NCBI GenBank assembly: GCA_902780635.1
Contig: CACZGH010000005.1
Span: 1-64,000, forward strand
Direction of reading: 5' to 3'
Length of the DNA: 64,000 nucleotides
Source of the DNA: an uncultured Prevotellaceae bacterium
GTDB taxonomy: Bacteria > Bacteroidota > Bacteroidia > Bacteroidales > Bacteroidaceae
Part shown: piece by piece, positions 43,754-52,289 of the stretch
How the letters are laid out: each line of letters starts with the position of its first letter
Position numbering within the stretch: position 1 is the first letter of the stretch
Position numbers and translations under genes: made by a program
Notes under the pieces: generated by a model
What the model was told of the DNA's origin: nothing
Seen by the model: only the letters and a program-made list of their open reading frames with translations
Database searches by the model: none

Positions 43754-45691
43754 ATGAAAAAATCCATCAAACAAGTATTCGCATTTCTTGCTTTAGTATT
43801 GACCGTCACCTCTTGTGGCGACTATCTCGAAATGCCAGATATCATCAAGAACATCCTTCCTGACAGTGATGAGGAGCCTGTAGTGGGTGATGTGGTGTTC
43901 CACGGTACAACAGAAACACTTGCCAACTGGGAGAAAGGAGACAAAATATCCCTGTTCGACGGCAAGAGTGTAAGCGTGGTTGAGAACTCTGCCAACTCAG
44001 GAACGGTAGCAGAATTTAAAAAGGTGGTGCCAGAGCGAGTCCCCTCATGGCTTTCCTTCTACCCAGTAGCAGAAAAGATGACCGCTACTACAGTATTGGG
44101 GTCCATCCCAACAGTGCAGACTGCTACAGAAGGTGCTTGCCAGCGTGAAGCAGCACCGATGATAGCCAAGTCGTCAACCACACGTCTTTATTTCCGTCAT
44201 CTTGCGGCAGAGGTGAGTTTCGTGCTGGACATGGATGACATAAAGAGCGTTACTCTTACCGCTGCTAACGGCACCCCGATCAGTGGTGCATTTACAGTGG
44301 ATTATACGAATGACGATCCACTTGTTGAAGCCTCTGCCTCTGCTGTCGACCACGTCATACTTGAGGGAAATATCGAGCGAGGCAAAGAGTATCGTTTCGC
44401 TGTTCTTCCAGCAATGGTGGAAGGTCTGACTCTCGTAGCAAAAAACTCGAAAGGCGAAGAGGTGGCACACAATGTATCCAACACCATGGCATTGCTCACT
44501 TCTGGCACGACTCATGAACTGAGTAATGTCAAAGCTGATGCAGACCTTCCATTAACATACCACATTTCCCATATGTGGCTGTGGGGAGGAACAGGTGCTG
44601 AATATGACTGTTCGAAACTCTGGGATATGTTTGAAAAGGCTGGATGCTTCGACGCTGAGGATGGTCGTGGTATCAATGCCCTCAAGGACGATGTACTGGA
44701 ACTGCATGCAGACGGTGCCTTCAAGAACTGGGCAGGACAGGATGCCCGCCATTGGTGGATGGCATTTGACAAGTCGCAGACTCCATCAAAGTACAAGTCG
44801 CTTGACATGAGCCAGTACTATTCTGTACTTCCAAAGAACGAGGGTTCGTATGAAATCAGCGGAAACGCCATCACCTTCACTCATGAGGATGGCAAGGTCA
44901 CTACAGGTACCATCGTTGGTCCTGGTACCTACGAGCTTCCTGGTTGTTCGCCTGCGAAGTCAGTTACTATCACCACAATGGCTATCAAGTTCGTGTTGCC
45001 AAGTGCTCCCGACGACTGGGATCATTCTTGGGACGACTATGGTGTGTTCTATCGCAAGCCACGCCAACTCTACGTAGAATTAGAGCAGATGCCAGCAGGA
45101 TATGTCACACCTGAATCGGCTAAGACAGTTGACCAAGTTGTCTTTGTTGAACCTGCTGACCCAGAGCCTGAGTTTGACATCACCACCCTGCCTGGATCAT
45201 ATAAAGTGAAAGGCCTACGCGTTAATGGTGGTTCTGGCGACGACCCCGCTTTTGTCGATCCTGTAGACAAAAGCTGGTGCTGGGATGAGTCTATCTGGTG
45301 GGAGAGCGACAACCGTCTGGAGGTCACTTCCACAACCCTCAACTACTGGGCCGGCGATGACGAGAAGTTCTGGGATTACAAATGGCATGGTGGACAAAGC
45401 GACGAAGTTGACATGTCGCATGTCTATGGCATCTTGCCTCACGGAGTGACAAACTTCTCTCTCAACACTACGACAATGGACATGACCATCGGTAATGTGC
45501 AGGCTAAGTTGCTCACGCCTGGCACCCATCATTTCAGTGCTGGCAATCGTGACCTTACAGTTGACAACGGATGCATCGCCATACATTTCCACATCATGGA
45601 AATGATTGACGCCACCTCACAGCGCTGGACTGATATTGACCGCTTTGTCAATGCACCTATTGACTGGGTTATGATTTTTGAGAAGCAGTAA
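43754..45691 (+). CDS. Large PUL surface lipoprotein with fimbrillin-like and repeated domains
   Basis: A 645-residue lipoprotein with Cys21 (VTSCGDY). Residues about 45-260 resemble the fimbrillin-like domains of Bacteroidota surface proteins. Two further domains follow (about 280-460 and 475-645); the second has VDKSWCWDES (DKSW near 504) and YGILPHGVTNF, shared with the 29870-30904 lipoprotein, and the first has related spacing (YYSVLPKNEGSY). All are Trp-rich. I set the start at 43754 because it gives a proper lipoprotein leader; the frame is open to 43673 inside the GH5-like gene. A glycan-binding role is inferred. The family is not recognised. Confidence 0.65.
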   Translation: MKKSIKQVFAFLALVLTVTSCGDYLEMPDIIKNILPDSDEEPVVGDVVFHGTTETLANWEKGDKISLFDGKSVSVVENSANSGTVAEFKKVVPERVPSWLSFYPVAEKMTATTVLGSIPTVQTATEGACQREAAPMIAKSSTTRLYFRHLAAEVSFVLDMDDIKSVTLTAANGTPISGAFTVDYTNDDPLVEASASAVDHVILEGNIERGKEYRFAVLPAMVEGLTLVAKNSKGEEVAHNVSNTMALLTSGTTHELSNVKADADLPLTYHISHMWLWGGTGAEYDCSKLWDMFEKAGCFDAEDGRGINALKDDVLELHADGAFKNWAGQDARHWWMAFDKSQTPSKYKSLDMSQYYSVLPKNEGSYEISGNAITFTHEDGKVTTGTIVGPGTYELPGCSPAKSVTITTMAIKFVLPSAPDDWDHSWDDYGVFYRKPRQLYVELEQMPAGYVTPESAKTVDQVVFVEPADPEPEFDITTLPGSYKVKGLRVNGGSGDDPAFVDPVDKSWCWDESIWWESDNRLEVTSTTLNYWAGDDEKFWDYKWHGGQSDEVDMSHVYGILPHGVTNFSLNTTTMDMTIGNVQAKLLTPGTHHFSAGNRDLTVDNGCIAIHFHIMEMIDATSQRWTDIDRFVNAPIDWVMIFEKQ

Positions 45692-45704
45692 AAAGGATAT
45701 ATCC

Positions 45705-47189
45705 ATGAAGAAAACTCTGGTGAAACTACTCTGTTTGACAGCATGCTTACAGCTATCTGCAGTAGTAATCGCTCAAAACTTGAAAGTTTGGGAGACAACG
45801 CCTGACGGTCAGTCATGCGTTGCTCTCAGACCTCAGGTCTATTCCTTTTCTGACAAATCTACCGACCGACGTGTACCTATCACCATCGACGACCGTCAGC
45901 ACTTCCAGAAGATGCGTGGTTTCGGATATGCGCTCACTGGTGGCAGTGCCGAACTGATGATGGCGATGAGTGCCGAAGCCCGTCACGATCTCATCCTCTC
46001 GCTCTTTGGCCATGGAGAGGGGCAGGCTGGCATCAGTTATATTCGTCTGACAGTAGGTGCGTCGGACATGAACTCGTTTGTTTTCTCCTACGACGACATG
46101 GCTCGAGGCAAGAGCGACTGGGAACTGAAGAACTTCTCGCTGGCTCAAGACTTGCACGATGTTGTGCCTGTCATGAAAGAGATACTGGCTGTCAACCCTG
46201 ACATTGAGATATTGGCTTCACCATGGTCTGCGCCAACATGGATGAAGACTAACAACGAAGTGCAGGGCGGCAAATTGCGAAAGGAGTGTTATGATGTCTA
46301 TGCCCGCTACTTTGTCAGATATATCCAGGAAATGGCAAAGCAGGGCATAACGATTTCTGCCCTTACAATACAGAACGAACCCCTCAACTCACGCAACACA
46401 CCAAGCATGGCATGGACCCCTCAGGAACAGGCTGAGTTCATCGCCGACTATCTCGGACCACAGTTTCGCAAAAATGGCATCGCTACGGAAATTGTATTGT
46501 TCGACCATAACTGCGACCGTCCTGACTATCCACTCACCATCCTCAGCAACCCGAAAGCTTCGCAGTATGCCTCGGGTGTGGCTTTCCATCAATACATGGG
46601 CGACCACTCGGGCATGACTACTGTTCATGAGATGCGTCCTGACAAAGACATCTTCTTCACGGAACAGATGATCATAGACCGCTCTGGCAGCGCTACAGCC
46701 ACCATAGCACCCGTAGTGGAAAGAGTAGTGGTGAATGTAGTACGCAACTGGTCGTGCAACGTCATACTATGGAATCTAGCAGCTGACACCGATGCGGGTC
46801 CACACACTGACAATGGTGGTTGTCCTTTCTGTCATGGTGCCGTCACCATTGCAGGCGACAAATGGCACAGAAACATCGCTTTCTACGGATTGGCTCACGC
46901 CTCAGAGTTTGTTCCTGCCGGTTCCTATCGCATCTCAAGCACATCACCAACCGACAAAGGCACCATCCTTTTCGAGGACGAACAGTCGGTGGGAACCATG
47001 CGTGCCGTGGAGTACGAGCATTCGGGTGTGTTGCCTAATGTAGCATTCGAAACTCCCGACGGCAGAATCGTTCTTGTTGTTGCCAACACCCATTCTTCTT
47101 CTGAATCGGTATGGGTTAGATATCATGGCAAGTACTGCGAGATTCCGGTGGCAAGCGGCAGTGCCGTAACGTTGGAGTGGAAGAAATAG
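45705..47189 (+). CDS. GH30 family glycoside hydrolase
   Basis: A 494-residue secreted enzyme with a signal peptide to about 23 (VVIAQ). The GH30 barrel has MRGFGYALTGGSAELM near the start, the acid/base E225 in TIQNEPLNS and the nucleophile E320 in IFFTEQ, plus the flanking beta domain at the C-terminus. The sequence style resembles subfamily 3 (beta-1,6-glucanase/glucosylceramidase-like). The start at 45705 was preferred over upstream ATGs because the leader is then normal and the overlap with the preceding gene disappears. Its presence widens the likely substrate range beyond plain mannan. Confidence 0.85.
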   Translation: MKKTLVKLLCLTACLQLSAVVIAQNLKVWETTPDGQSCVALRPQVYSFSDKSTDRRVPITIDDRQHFQKMRGFGYALTGGSAELMMAMSAEARHDLILSLFGHGEGQAGISYIRLTVGASDMNSFVFSYDDMARGKSDWELKNFSLAQDLHDVVPVMKEILAVNPDIEILASPWSAPTWMKTNNEVQGGKLRKECYDVYARYFVRYIQEMAKQGITISALTIQNEPLNSRNTPSMAWTPQEQAEFIADYLGPQFRKNGIATEIVLFDHNCDRPDYPLTILSNPKASQYASGVAFHQYMGDHSGMTTVHEMRPDKDIFFTEQMIIDRSGSATATIAPVVERVVVNVVRNWSCNVILWNLAADTDAGPHTDNGGCPFCHGAVTIAGDKWHRNIAFYGLAHASEFVPAGSYRISSTSPTDKGTILFEDEQSVGTMRAVEYEHSGVLPNVAFETPDGRIVLVVANTHSSSESVWVRYHGKYCEIPVASGSAVTLEWKK

Positions 47190-47218
47190 TCATTGTAGTA
47201 TCATCAAAAACGTAAAAA

Positions 47219-48355
47219 ATGGGAAAAAAGCATTTCGTCCTTTTACTTTTTCTGTTTTCATCTATCTTAATATATGGACAGGCATTCTCGACAGAAGGTT
47301 GGTGGACAACTGATACGCAGAGATATTCGCCTGTGGTGACGGCCGATGGACACATCACCTTCCACACTCCTGCCCCTAATGCCAAGGAAGTGAAACTTGT
47401 ATTTGGTGAATGGGACGTTGAGCCAGTCAATATGCGCAAAAACGCTAAGGGCGACTGGGAAACAACCATCGGTCCTGTAGCTCCGGGTGTCTATGAGTAC
47501 AAGTTTGAGATAGATGGTCTGAAGGTATTAGACTACAAGAACCCTCAGGTGAAATCAGGCACAGAGGTGTATGGAAGCATTGTCGAGGTATGTGCATCTA
47601 CTCCTCGTTTCGACCAGTATGTCCATGTTGGCAGCGAGGTCGATGTGATAAGTTATATCTCTACCCCACTCTCTCAGCGAAGGAAGGTATATGTATACAT
47701 TCCTGCTGTGTATTATGAGAATCCAGAAATCAGACTGCCGGTGTTGTATCTCCGACATGGTGGAGGTGACGATGAGAGCAGCTGGGTTCGTTCTGCATCG
47801 GCAGATGCCATCATGGACAATCTCATTGCTGAAGGTAAGGCCCAACCGATGATTGTTGTGATGACCAACGGACTAACCGACGGATCATGGGCTGGTGGAA
47901 GTAATGTGGAGGGTATGAAGGCATTGGAGGATGAACTCCTCAAAGATGTCATTCCACTCGTTGAAAAACGCTACCGTGTACTGACCGACCGCAAATGGCG
48001 TGCCATCGCTGGTCTCTCAATGGGTGGCGGACAGGCTTTCGTCATTGGCATGCGTCATCTTGAGTTGTTCTCCGCGATAGGCGAATTCAGTTCTGGCCTA
48101 CTGAGCGACTCTTCCTGGGACTACTCGAAATATGGGGTGTCAAGCATAGACGACTCTGCAAAGGTGAACTCCATGCTCTCGCTGCTTTGGGTTTCGTGTG
48201 GCACCAAGGACACACGCTGGGAAGGGCACAAGGAGTTCTGCCAACTGCTCGACAGGAAAGGCATCAACTATGTGTTCCATCATAGTGAGCACGGCCATGA
48301 GTGGCAGTTCTGGAGAGAGCAATTGCGTGACTTTGCGACAGCCTTATTCCATTAA
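47219..48355 (+). CDS. CE1-type esterase with N-terminal CBM48-like domain
   Basis: A 378-residue secreted esterase. The signal peptide ends near residue 20 (LIYG). A CBM48-like beta domain (about 35-125, VKLVFGEWDVEPVNM) precedes an esterase-D fold (about 140-378). The nucleophile is S267 in GLSMGGG and the catalytic His lies in SEHGHEWQFW near 358. Relatives remove feruloyl or acetyl groups from hemicellulose; acetylated mannan is the natural guess here. It ends one base before the likely GH130 start. Confidence 0.85.
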   Translation: MGKKHFVLLLFLFSSILIYGQAFSTEGWWTTDTQRYSPVVTADGHITFHTPAPNAKEVKLVFGEWDVEPVNMRKNAKGDWETTIGPVAPGVYEYKFEIDGLKVLDYKNPQVKSGTEVYGSIVEVCASTPRFDQYVHVGSEVDVISYISTPLSQRRKVYVYIPAVYYENPEIRLPVLYLRHGGGDDESSWVRSASADAIMDNLIAEGKAQPMIVVMTNGLTDGSWAGGSNVEGMKALEDELLKDVIPLVEKRYRVLTDRKWRAIAGLSMGGGQAFVIGMRHLELFSAIGEFSSGLLSDSSWDYSKYGVSSIDDSAKVNSMLSLLWVSCGTKDTRWEGHKEFCQLLDRKGINYVFHHSEHGHEWQFWREQLRDFATALFH

Positions 48356-48356
48356 T

Positions 48357-49439
48357 ATGATTACTGCTGAACAAAAACAAGAATACTATATGAAGCTAAA
48401 GAAATTTGAAGGTAATCCTATTATGAGGCCTAATCCTGCGAACGATTGGGAATCCTTGATTACATGTAATCCGGGCGTGATTCATGACGGAGAAAAATTC
48501 ATTATGCTTTATCGCTGTGCTGGTGACGATGAACAGCATGTCATCCGTTTCGGACTGGCAGAAAGCACTGACGGATTCCATTTCGAGCGTAGCAGCGATA
48601 CGCCTGTCTTCGGTCCTTCTATCGATGGCCCTGACAGCGGTTGTGTTGAAGACCCAAGAATAGTCAAGTTCGGCGATGTATACTATGTGACCTATGCCTA
48701 TCGCCCAATGGCTCCCGGCCGTTACTGGACTTTCCCACACGACGTGGTGCTCAAACCTGAGTGCGATGACTTTGCTCCTGTAGCATGGCGTGAGAATATG
48801 GGAAACACGGGCCTTGCAATGACCTACGATTTCCGTAAGTATCAGCGACTGGGACGCATCACCGAATCGCGTCTTGACGACCGTGATGTGATGTTCTTCC
48901 CTGAGAAAATCAATGGCATGTACTATATGCTTCATCGTCCAAAACAATATATCGGTAAGAAATACGGTGTTGAATATCCGTCCATCTGGCTGAAGCGTTC
49001 AGACGACCTCCTCTCATGGGAGAACAAACCAAGCCAACTATTTCTCACTGGTCGCAAAGGCACATGGGAGGAGAAGATTGGCGCCAGTGCGCCACCGCTG
49101 CTCACCGAAAAGGGATGGCTCATGACCTATCATGGTGTTGAAGATGGCGGAATGGGCAATTATCGTGTGGGACTGCTCCTTCTCGACAAGGACGACCCTA
49201 CAAAGATTATCGGTCGCACTCCGAACCCTGTGCTCGAACCTACAGAGGCATACGAGAAGTATGGCATGTATACTGGATGCGTCTTCCCTACGGGTAATGT
49301 CATTCTCGGAGACACGCTTTATGTCTATTACGGTGCTGCCGACAAGTTCATCGGCGTTGCCACTGCTTCGGTATCACTTCTTCTAGAATACCTTCTTTCA
49401 GATGAATGTAAAAAAGCAGTTGATTGTTCAGACAAATAG
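48357..49439 (+). CDS. GH130 beta-mannoside phosphorylase/hydrolase
   Basis: A 360-residue cytosolic protein of family GH130 with a five-bladed propeller. There is no signal peptide. The catalytic Asp is D99 in GCVEDPRI. Members phosphorolyse beta-mannosides, giving mannose-1-phosphate, or hydrolyse them; this is the strongest clue that the locus serves beta-mannan. The ATG at 48357 is next to the esterase stop codon; an internal ATG (48390, MKLKKFEGNP) is the alternative and matches many family starts. No cellobiose/mannobiose epimerase gene is in the window, so a mannosylglucose route is not complete here. Confidence 0.9.
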   Translation: MITAEQKQEYYMKLKKFEGNPIMRPNPANDWESLITCNPGVIHDGEKFIMLYRCAGDDEQHVIRFGLAESTDGFHFERSSDTPVFGPSIDGPDSGCVEDPRIVKFGDVYYVTYAYRPMAPGRYWTFPHDVVLKPECDDFAPVAWRENMGNTGLAMTYDFRKYQRLGRITESRLDDRDVMFFPEKINGMYYMLHRPKQYIGKKYGVEYPSIWLKRSDDLLSWENKPSQLFLTGRKGTWEEKIGASAPPLLTEKGWLMTYHGVEDGGMGNYRVGLLLLDKDDPTKIIGRTPNPVLEPTEAYEKYGMYTGCVFPTGNVILGDTLYVYYGAADKFIGVATASVSLLLEYLLSDECKKAVDCSDK

Positions 49440-49453
49440 AATGTAATATACTT

Positions 49454-50923
49454 ATGAAGAAATTATTGTTTTGTTTAGTCGCATCTCTGACCTTCTCATG
49501 CAATTCTCTTCTGGCGGCACAACCAGAAGGGAATGTCACTACAGTGACCTTTGGTCAGGAGGTGATTAATCCCGGCTATATAGGTAATGGTGCACAGTGG
49601 GACCCTTATCAGTTGGATTATGGCAGTGTGAAACTGCAGATTAGCGAACAGGATTGGCAGAAAATATATCGTCGTCTGGATTTCATGCGGCCACAACTCA
49701 TGCGTGTGGTTCATAATACCGCAAGTCTCATACGCGACTACCAACTCTGTCCTGAGGGCAACCTCGAACAGATAGAGCATATCCTCGACTATTGCCAGAG
49801 TCGTGGAGTGACTGTGGTGTTCGGCGACTGGGGATGGGGACTGGCAAATGCCAAGATACCTGAGTATGATAAAAAGAAGGTGGAACTGGCTGCAGACTAT
49901 GTCACCTGGCTCATCAAGGACAAGGGCTACACTTGCATCAAGTATTACAACATGATTAACGAGCCTAACGGTTTCTGGTCAACTACCGAGGGCAACTACG
50001 ACCTCTGGCACGACATCACCCTGTGCTTCTACAACCGTCTGAAGAAGAACAAGATGCTGTCGAAGGTCACGCTCGTCGGTCCTGACCTTGCCATCTGGAC
50101 TCCTGCAGAGGTGCCATGGCTCGAGAGGGCCAACAGAGAACTGGACTTCGGGCTCTTCGACATTCACACCTATCCTTCAAAATGTACTGTCAATAGTGGT
50201 GAGTACGGCCAGATCATCAAAGCTTACAGAGACGCAACTCCTTCTGACCGAAAGATTATCATGGGCGAAATCGGACTGAAGTTCGTAGAACCTCACGACT
50301 CTCTCTATCAACAGGAGATGCTGCGACGTGCCGCAGCCCGTCCGTATGCTTCGACCGAAGACTCGCAGATGTTCATCTTCGACTATATGTATGGCACAGA
50401 TATGGCCGATGCTGTCATACAAACTGCCAATGCTGGCTATTCGGGCTCTGTGGCATGGATGCTCGACGATGCCATGCATGCTGCGGGCGACAGAGGCGAC
50501 CAACTGAAGATGTGGGGATTTTGGAACATCCTCGGTGAGGAGTATTTCGGTGCCGACGGTGAGGCCATCCGCCCATGGTTCTTTGCGTGGAGCCTCCTCT
50601 GCCGATACATGCCTACAGGATGCGATATCTATGCTTCGTCTGTCAAGGGCAACACCATGGTGAAAGCTCTCAAGGTGAAGCACAATGGCAAAACAATGCT
50701 TGCGGTACTCAATCCTACAAAGAAACCACAGATGGTCCATCTTCAAGGCTCCGACTGTCTGGCTCCATGCAAGCAGTTTGTTTATGCCGAATACAAACTG
50801 AACATCAAGGATGAGTGTGTGCTCGAACCTACAACGGTAGCTCCAGAGTTGTGTCTGGCAAATGGCATAGACCTCGATATGCCAGGTGAATCACTTTTCG
50901 TATTTACCGATTTTGATGATTGA
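49454..50923 (+). CDS. Clan GH-A glycoside hydrolase, family unassigned
   Basis: A 489-residue protein with a leader that fits a lipoprotein (LTFSC, Cys16). The TIM barrel has the presumed acid/base E170 (YYNMINEPNG) and the nucleophile E272 (IIMGEIG). A C-terminal beta domain carries SVKGNTMVKALKVKHNGKTM. It is cellulase-like in overall look, but I cannot place it in GH5, GH39 or another family by eye. It is the last gene of the glycan operon and is followed by a strong terminator at 51104. Confidence 0.65.
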   Translation: MKKLLFCLVASLTFSCNSLLAAQPEGNVTTVTFGQEVINPGYIGNGAQWDPYQLDYGSVKLQISEQDWQKIYRRLDFMRPQLMRVVHNTASLIRDYQLCPEGNLEQIEHILDYCQSRGVTVVFGDWGWGLANAKIPEYDKKKVELAADYVTWLIKDKGYTCIKYYNMINEPNGFWSTTEGNYDLWHDITLCFYNRLKKNKMLSKVTLVGPDLAIWTPAEVPWLERANRELDFGLFDIHTYPSKCTVNSGEYGQIIKAYRDATPSDRKIIMGEIGLKFVEPHDSLYQQEMLRRAAARPYASTEDSQMFIFDYMYGTDMADAVIQTANAGYSGSVAWMLDDAMHAAGDRGDQLKMWGFWNILGEEYFGADGEAIRPWFFAWSLLCRYMPTGCDIYASSVKGNTMVKALKVKHNGKTMLAVLNPTKKPQMVHLQGSDCLAPCKQFVYAEYKLNIKDECVLEPTTVAPELCLANGIDLDMPGESLFVFTDFDD

Positions 50924-51103
50924 AGGTGATGACACTAGATAGCCTATCATGAGATTTAGATTCTCATATAAAGATACATCGTAAATACTGTCTAGCTGTT
51001 GACTCATTCATAAAAAAATATTCAGGAAACAAGATTGGTTTTTAGGATAATCATGTACATTCAAAAGAAATAGTTAAGTTAAGTTAGGTTAGATTGTTTT
51101 TTA

Positions 51104-51143
51104 AGGGTATATCAAGCAAATGGGCTTGGTATACCCTCTTTTT
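51104..51143 (+). terminator. Terminator of the glycan operon
   Basis: A 14-bp stem AGGGTATATCAAGC / GCTTGGTATACCCT (one G.T pair) with a 6-nt loop, followed by TCTTTTTG. It lies about 180 bp past the last glycosidase gene. Confidence 0.85.
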
Positions 51144-51149
51144 GTCTTT

Positions 51150-51184
51150 CTCAAGTTTCGCGTTCGCTCTACTTGACAGGTATT
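51150..51184 (+). repeat. 35-bp direct repeat, right flank of the PUL
   Basis: Same orientation as 26915-26949, 33/35 identical (the differences are adjacent bases). It starts 6 bp after the terminator T-run. Confidence 0.8.
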
Positions 51185-51251
51185 AGCATTTTGCTGTAAG
51201 TTTTTCGCGATAATTGCCCTGCTGATGTTAGTGGAAAGGGGGGAAAGAAAG

Positions 51252-51295
51252 ACTCCGTCGGACGACAGATGAAATAGGCTGTCGTCTGACGGAGT
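51252..51295 (-). terminator. Terminator of the ATP synthase operon
   Basis: A 17-bp stem ACTCCGTCGGACGACAG / CTGTCGTCTGACGGAGT (one G.T pair) with a 10-nt loop, followed on the minus strand by TCTTTCTTT. It is 22 bp past the atpG stop codon. Confidence 0.85.
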
Positions 51296-51317
51296 TGATA
51301 GATACACATCGCTGGTG

Positions 51318-52283
51318 TCAGTTGTTGACGGTACCTCCAACGATGTCGAGCAATTCGTTAGTAATAGCCTGCTGACGACTCTTGTTGTACTGCAAGTTGA
51401 GCTCACGGAGCAGTTCGTCGGCATTGTCTGTGGCGGTCTGCATGGCCACCATACGTGCGGCATGCTCCGATGCGTTGCTGTCAAGCAGGGCCGTATAAAG
51501 CATGAGGTGCGCCAGTTTTGGCACGAGTACCCCCAATACGGTCTCCATGTCAGGCTCCACGATGAAGTTGTCGTTGAGCGGTTTGACTTGCTCCGACTGT
51601 CGCTCCTCCTGCCGATGATGCTTTTTAAGATAGTCCTGCGCCTTCTTGGTGATGACATTTGAGGTGAGGTCACGCTCATGGTCACTCTCCAGCACCGACT
51701 CCACGTCGATGGGCAGGAAGGTCTTTCGTGTAAGAATCTGTGAGCCAGCGCTTTTGAAGTGGTGATAGATGAGTTCCACCCTGTCTATCTCTCCCAGTCG
51801 GTACTTAGCTCCCAGTTCTGTGGCGATGTTGATGCATTCGGCGGAGTTGGGCTTGTCTGCCAGGGCCGAGAACTCCCCTGCGGGTTTGAATCCAAGTTTC
51901 GTCACCTTTTCGGCTACTTTGCGGCCGATAGGATAAATGATGATATTATCCTTGCCGAGATGTTCATATTCACCGATAGCCTGCTGCATGAGTCGGAGGG
52001 TGTTGGAGTTGAACCCGCCACAGAGGCTGCTGTTGGAAGCGAACACCACCAGTGCCACCCTGTTGACAGGTCTTGGTCTGGAGTAGACGGTGTCGGCCTC
52101 CGCCTCAGAGGCGAGGAATGTTTTCAGGATATGCTCCAACATGTCCTCATAAGGCAGCATCCGCTCTATCTGCACCTGTGCGTGATGAAGTTTGGACGAT
52201 GCGACCATCTTCATAGCACTGGTAATTTTGCGCGTGCTGTTGACAGAGGCTATGCGGTTTTTGATCTCTTTTAGTGACGGCAT
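51318..52283 (-). CDS. atpG: ATP synthase F1 subunit gamma
   Basis: A 321-residue central-stalk subunit that rotates inside the alpha3beta3 ring. N-terminal MPSLKEIKNRIASVNSTRKITSAMKMVA and C-terminal YNKSRQQAITNELLDIVGG are the paired helices of the rotor. It is about 30 residues longer than E. coli gamma owing to an insertion near 195-225 (rich in H, R, Q, E), as is usual in Bacteroidota. It is last in the operon and ends at a strong hairpin. Confidence 0.95.
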   Translation of the reverse strand: MPSLKEIKNRIASVNSTRKITSAMKMVASSKLHHAQVQIERMLPYEDMLEHILKTFLASEAEADTVYSRPRPVNRVALVVFASNSSLCGGFNSNTLRLMQQAIGEYEHLGKDNIIIYPIGRKVAEKVTKLGFKPAGEFSALADKPNSAECINIATELGAKYRLGEIDRVELIYHHFKSAGSQILTRKTFLPIDVESVLESDHERDLTSNVITKKAQDYLKKHHRQEERQSEQVKPLNDNFIVEPDMETVLGVLVPKLAHLMLYTALLDSNASEHAARMVAMQTATDNADELLRELNLQYNKSRQQAITNELLDIVGGTVNN

Positions 52284-52289
52284 AGGCTA

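Larger units (their letters stand above)
50924..51317. other. 394-bp region between the PUL and the ATP synthase operon
   Basis: No gene. It holds a small hairpin ATGAGA/TCTCAT (50949-50969), a short GTTAA tandem run (51073-51092), the operon terminator (51104-51143), the right copy of the PUL-flanking 35-bp repeat (51150-51184) and the terminator of atpG (51252-51295). Confidence 0.7.
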
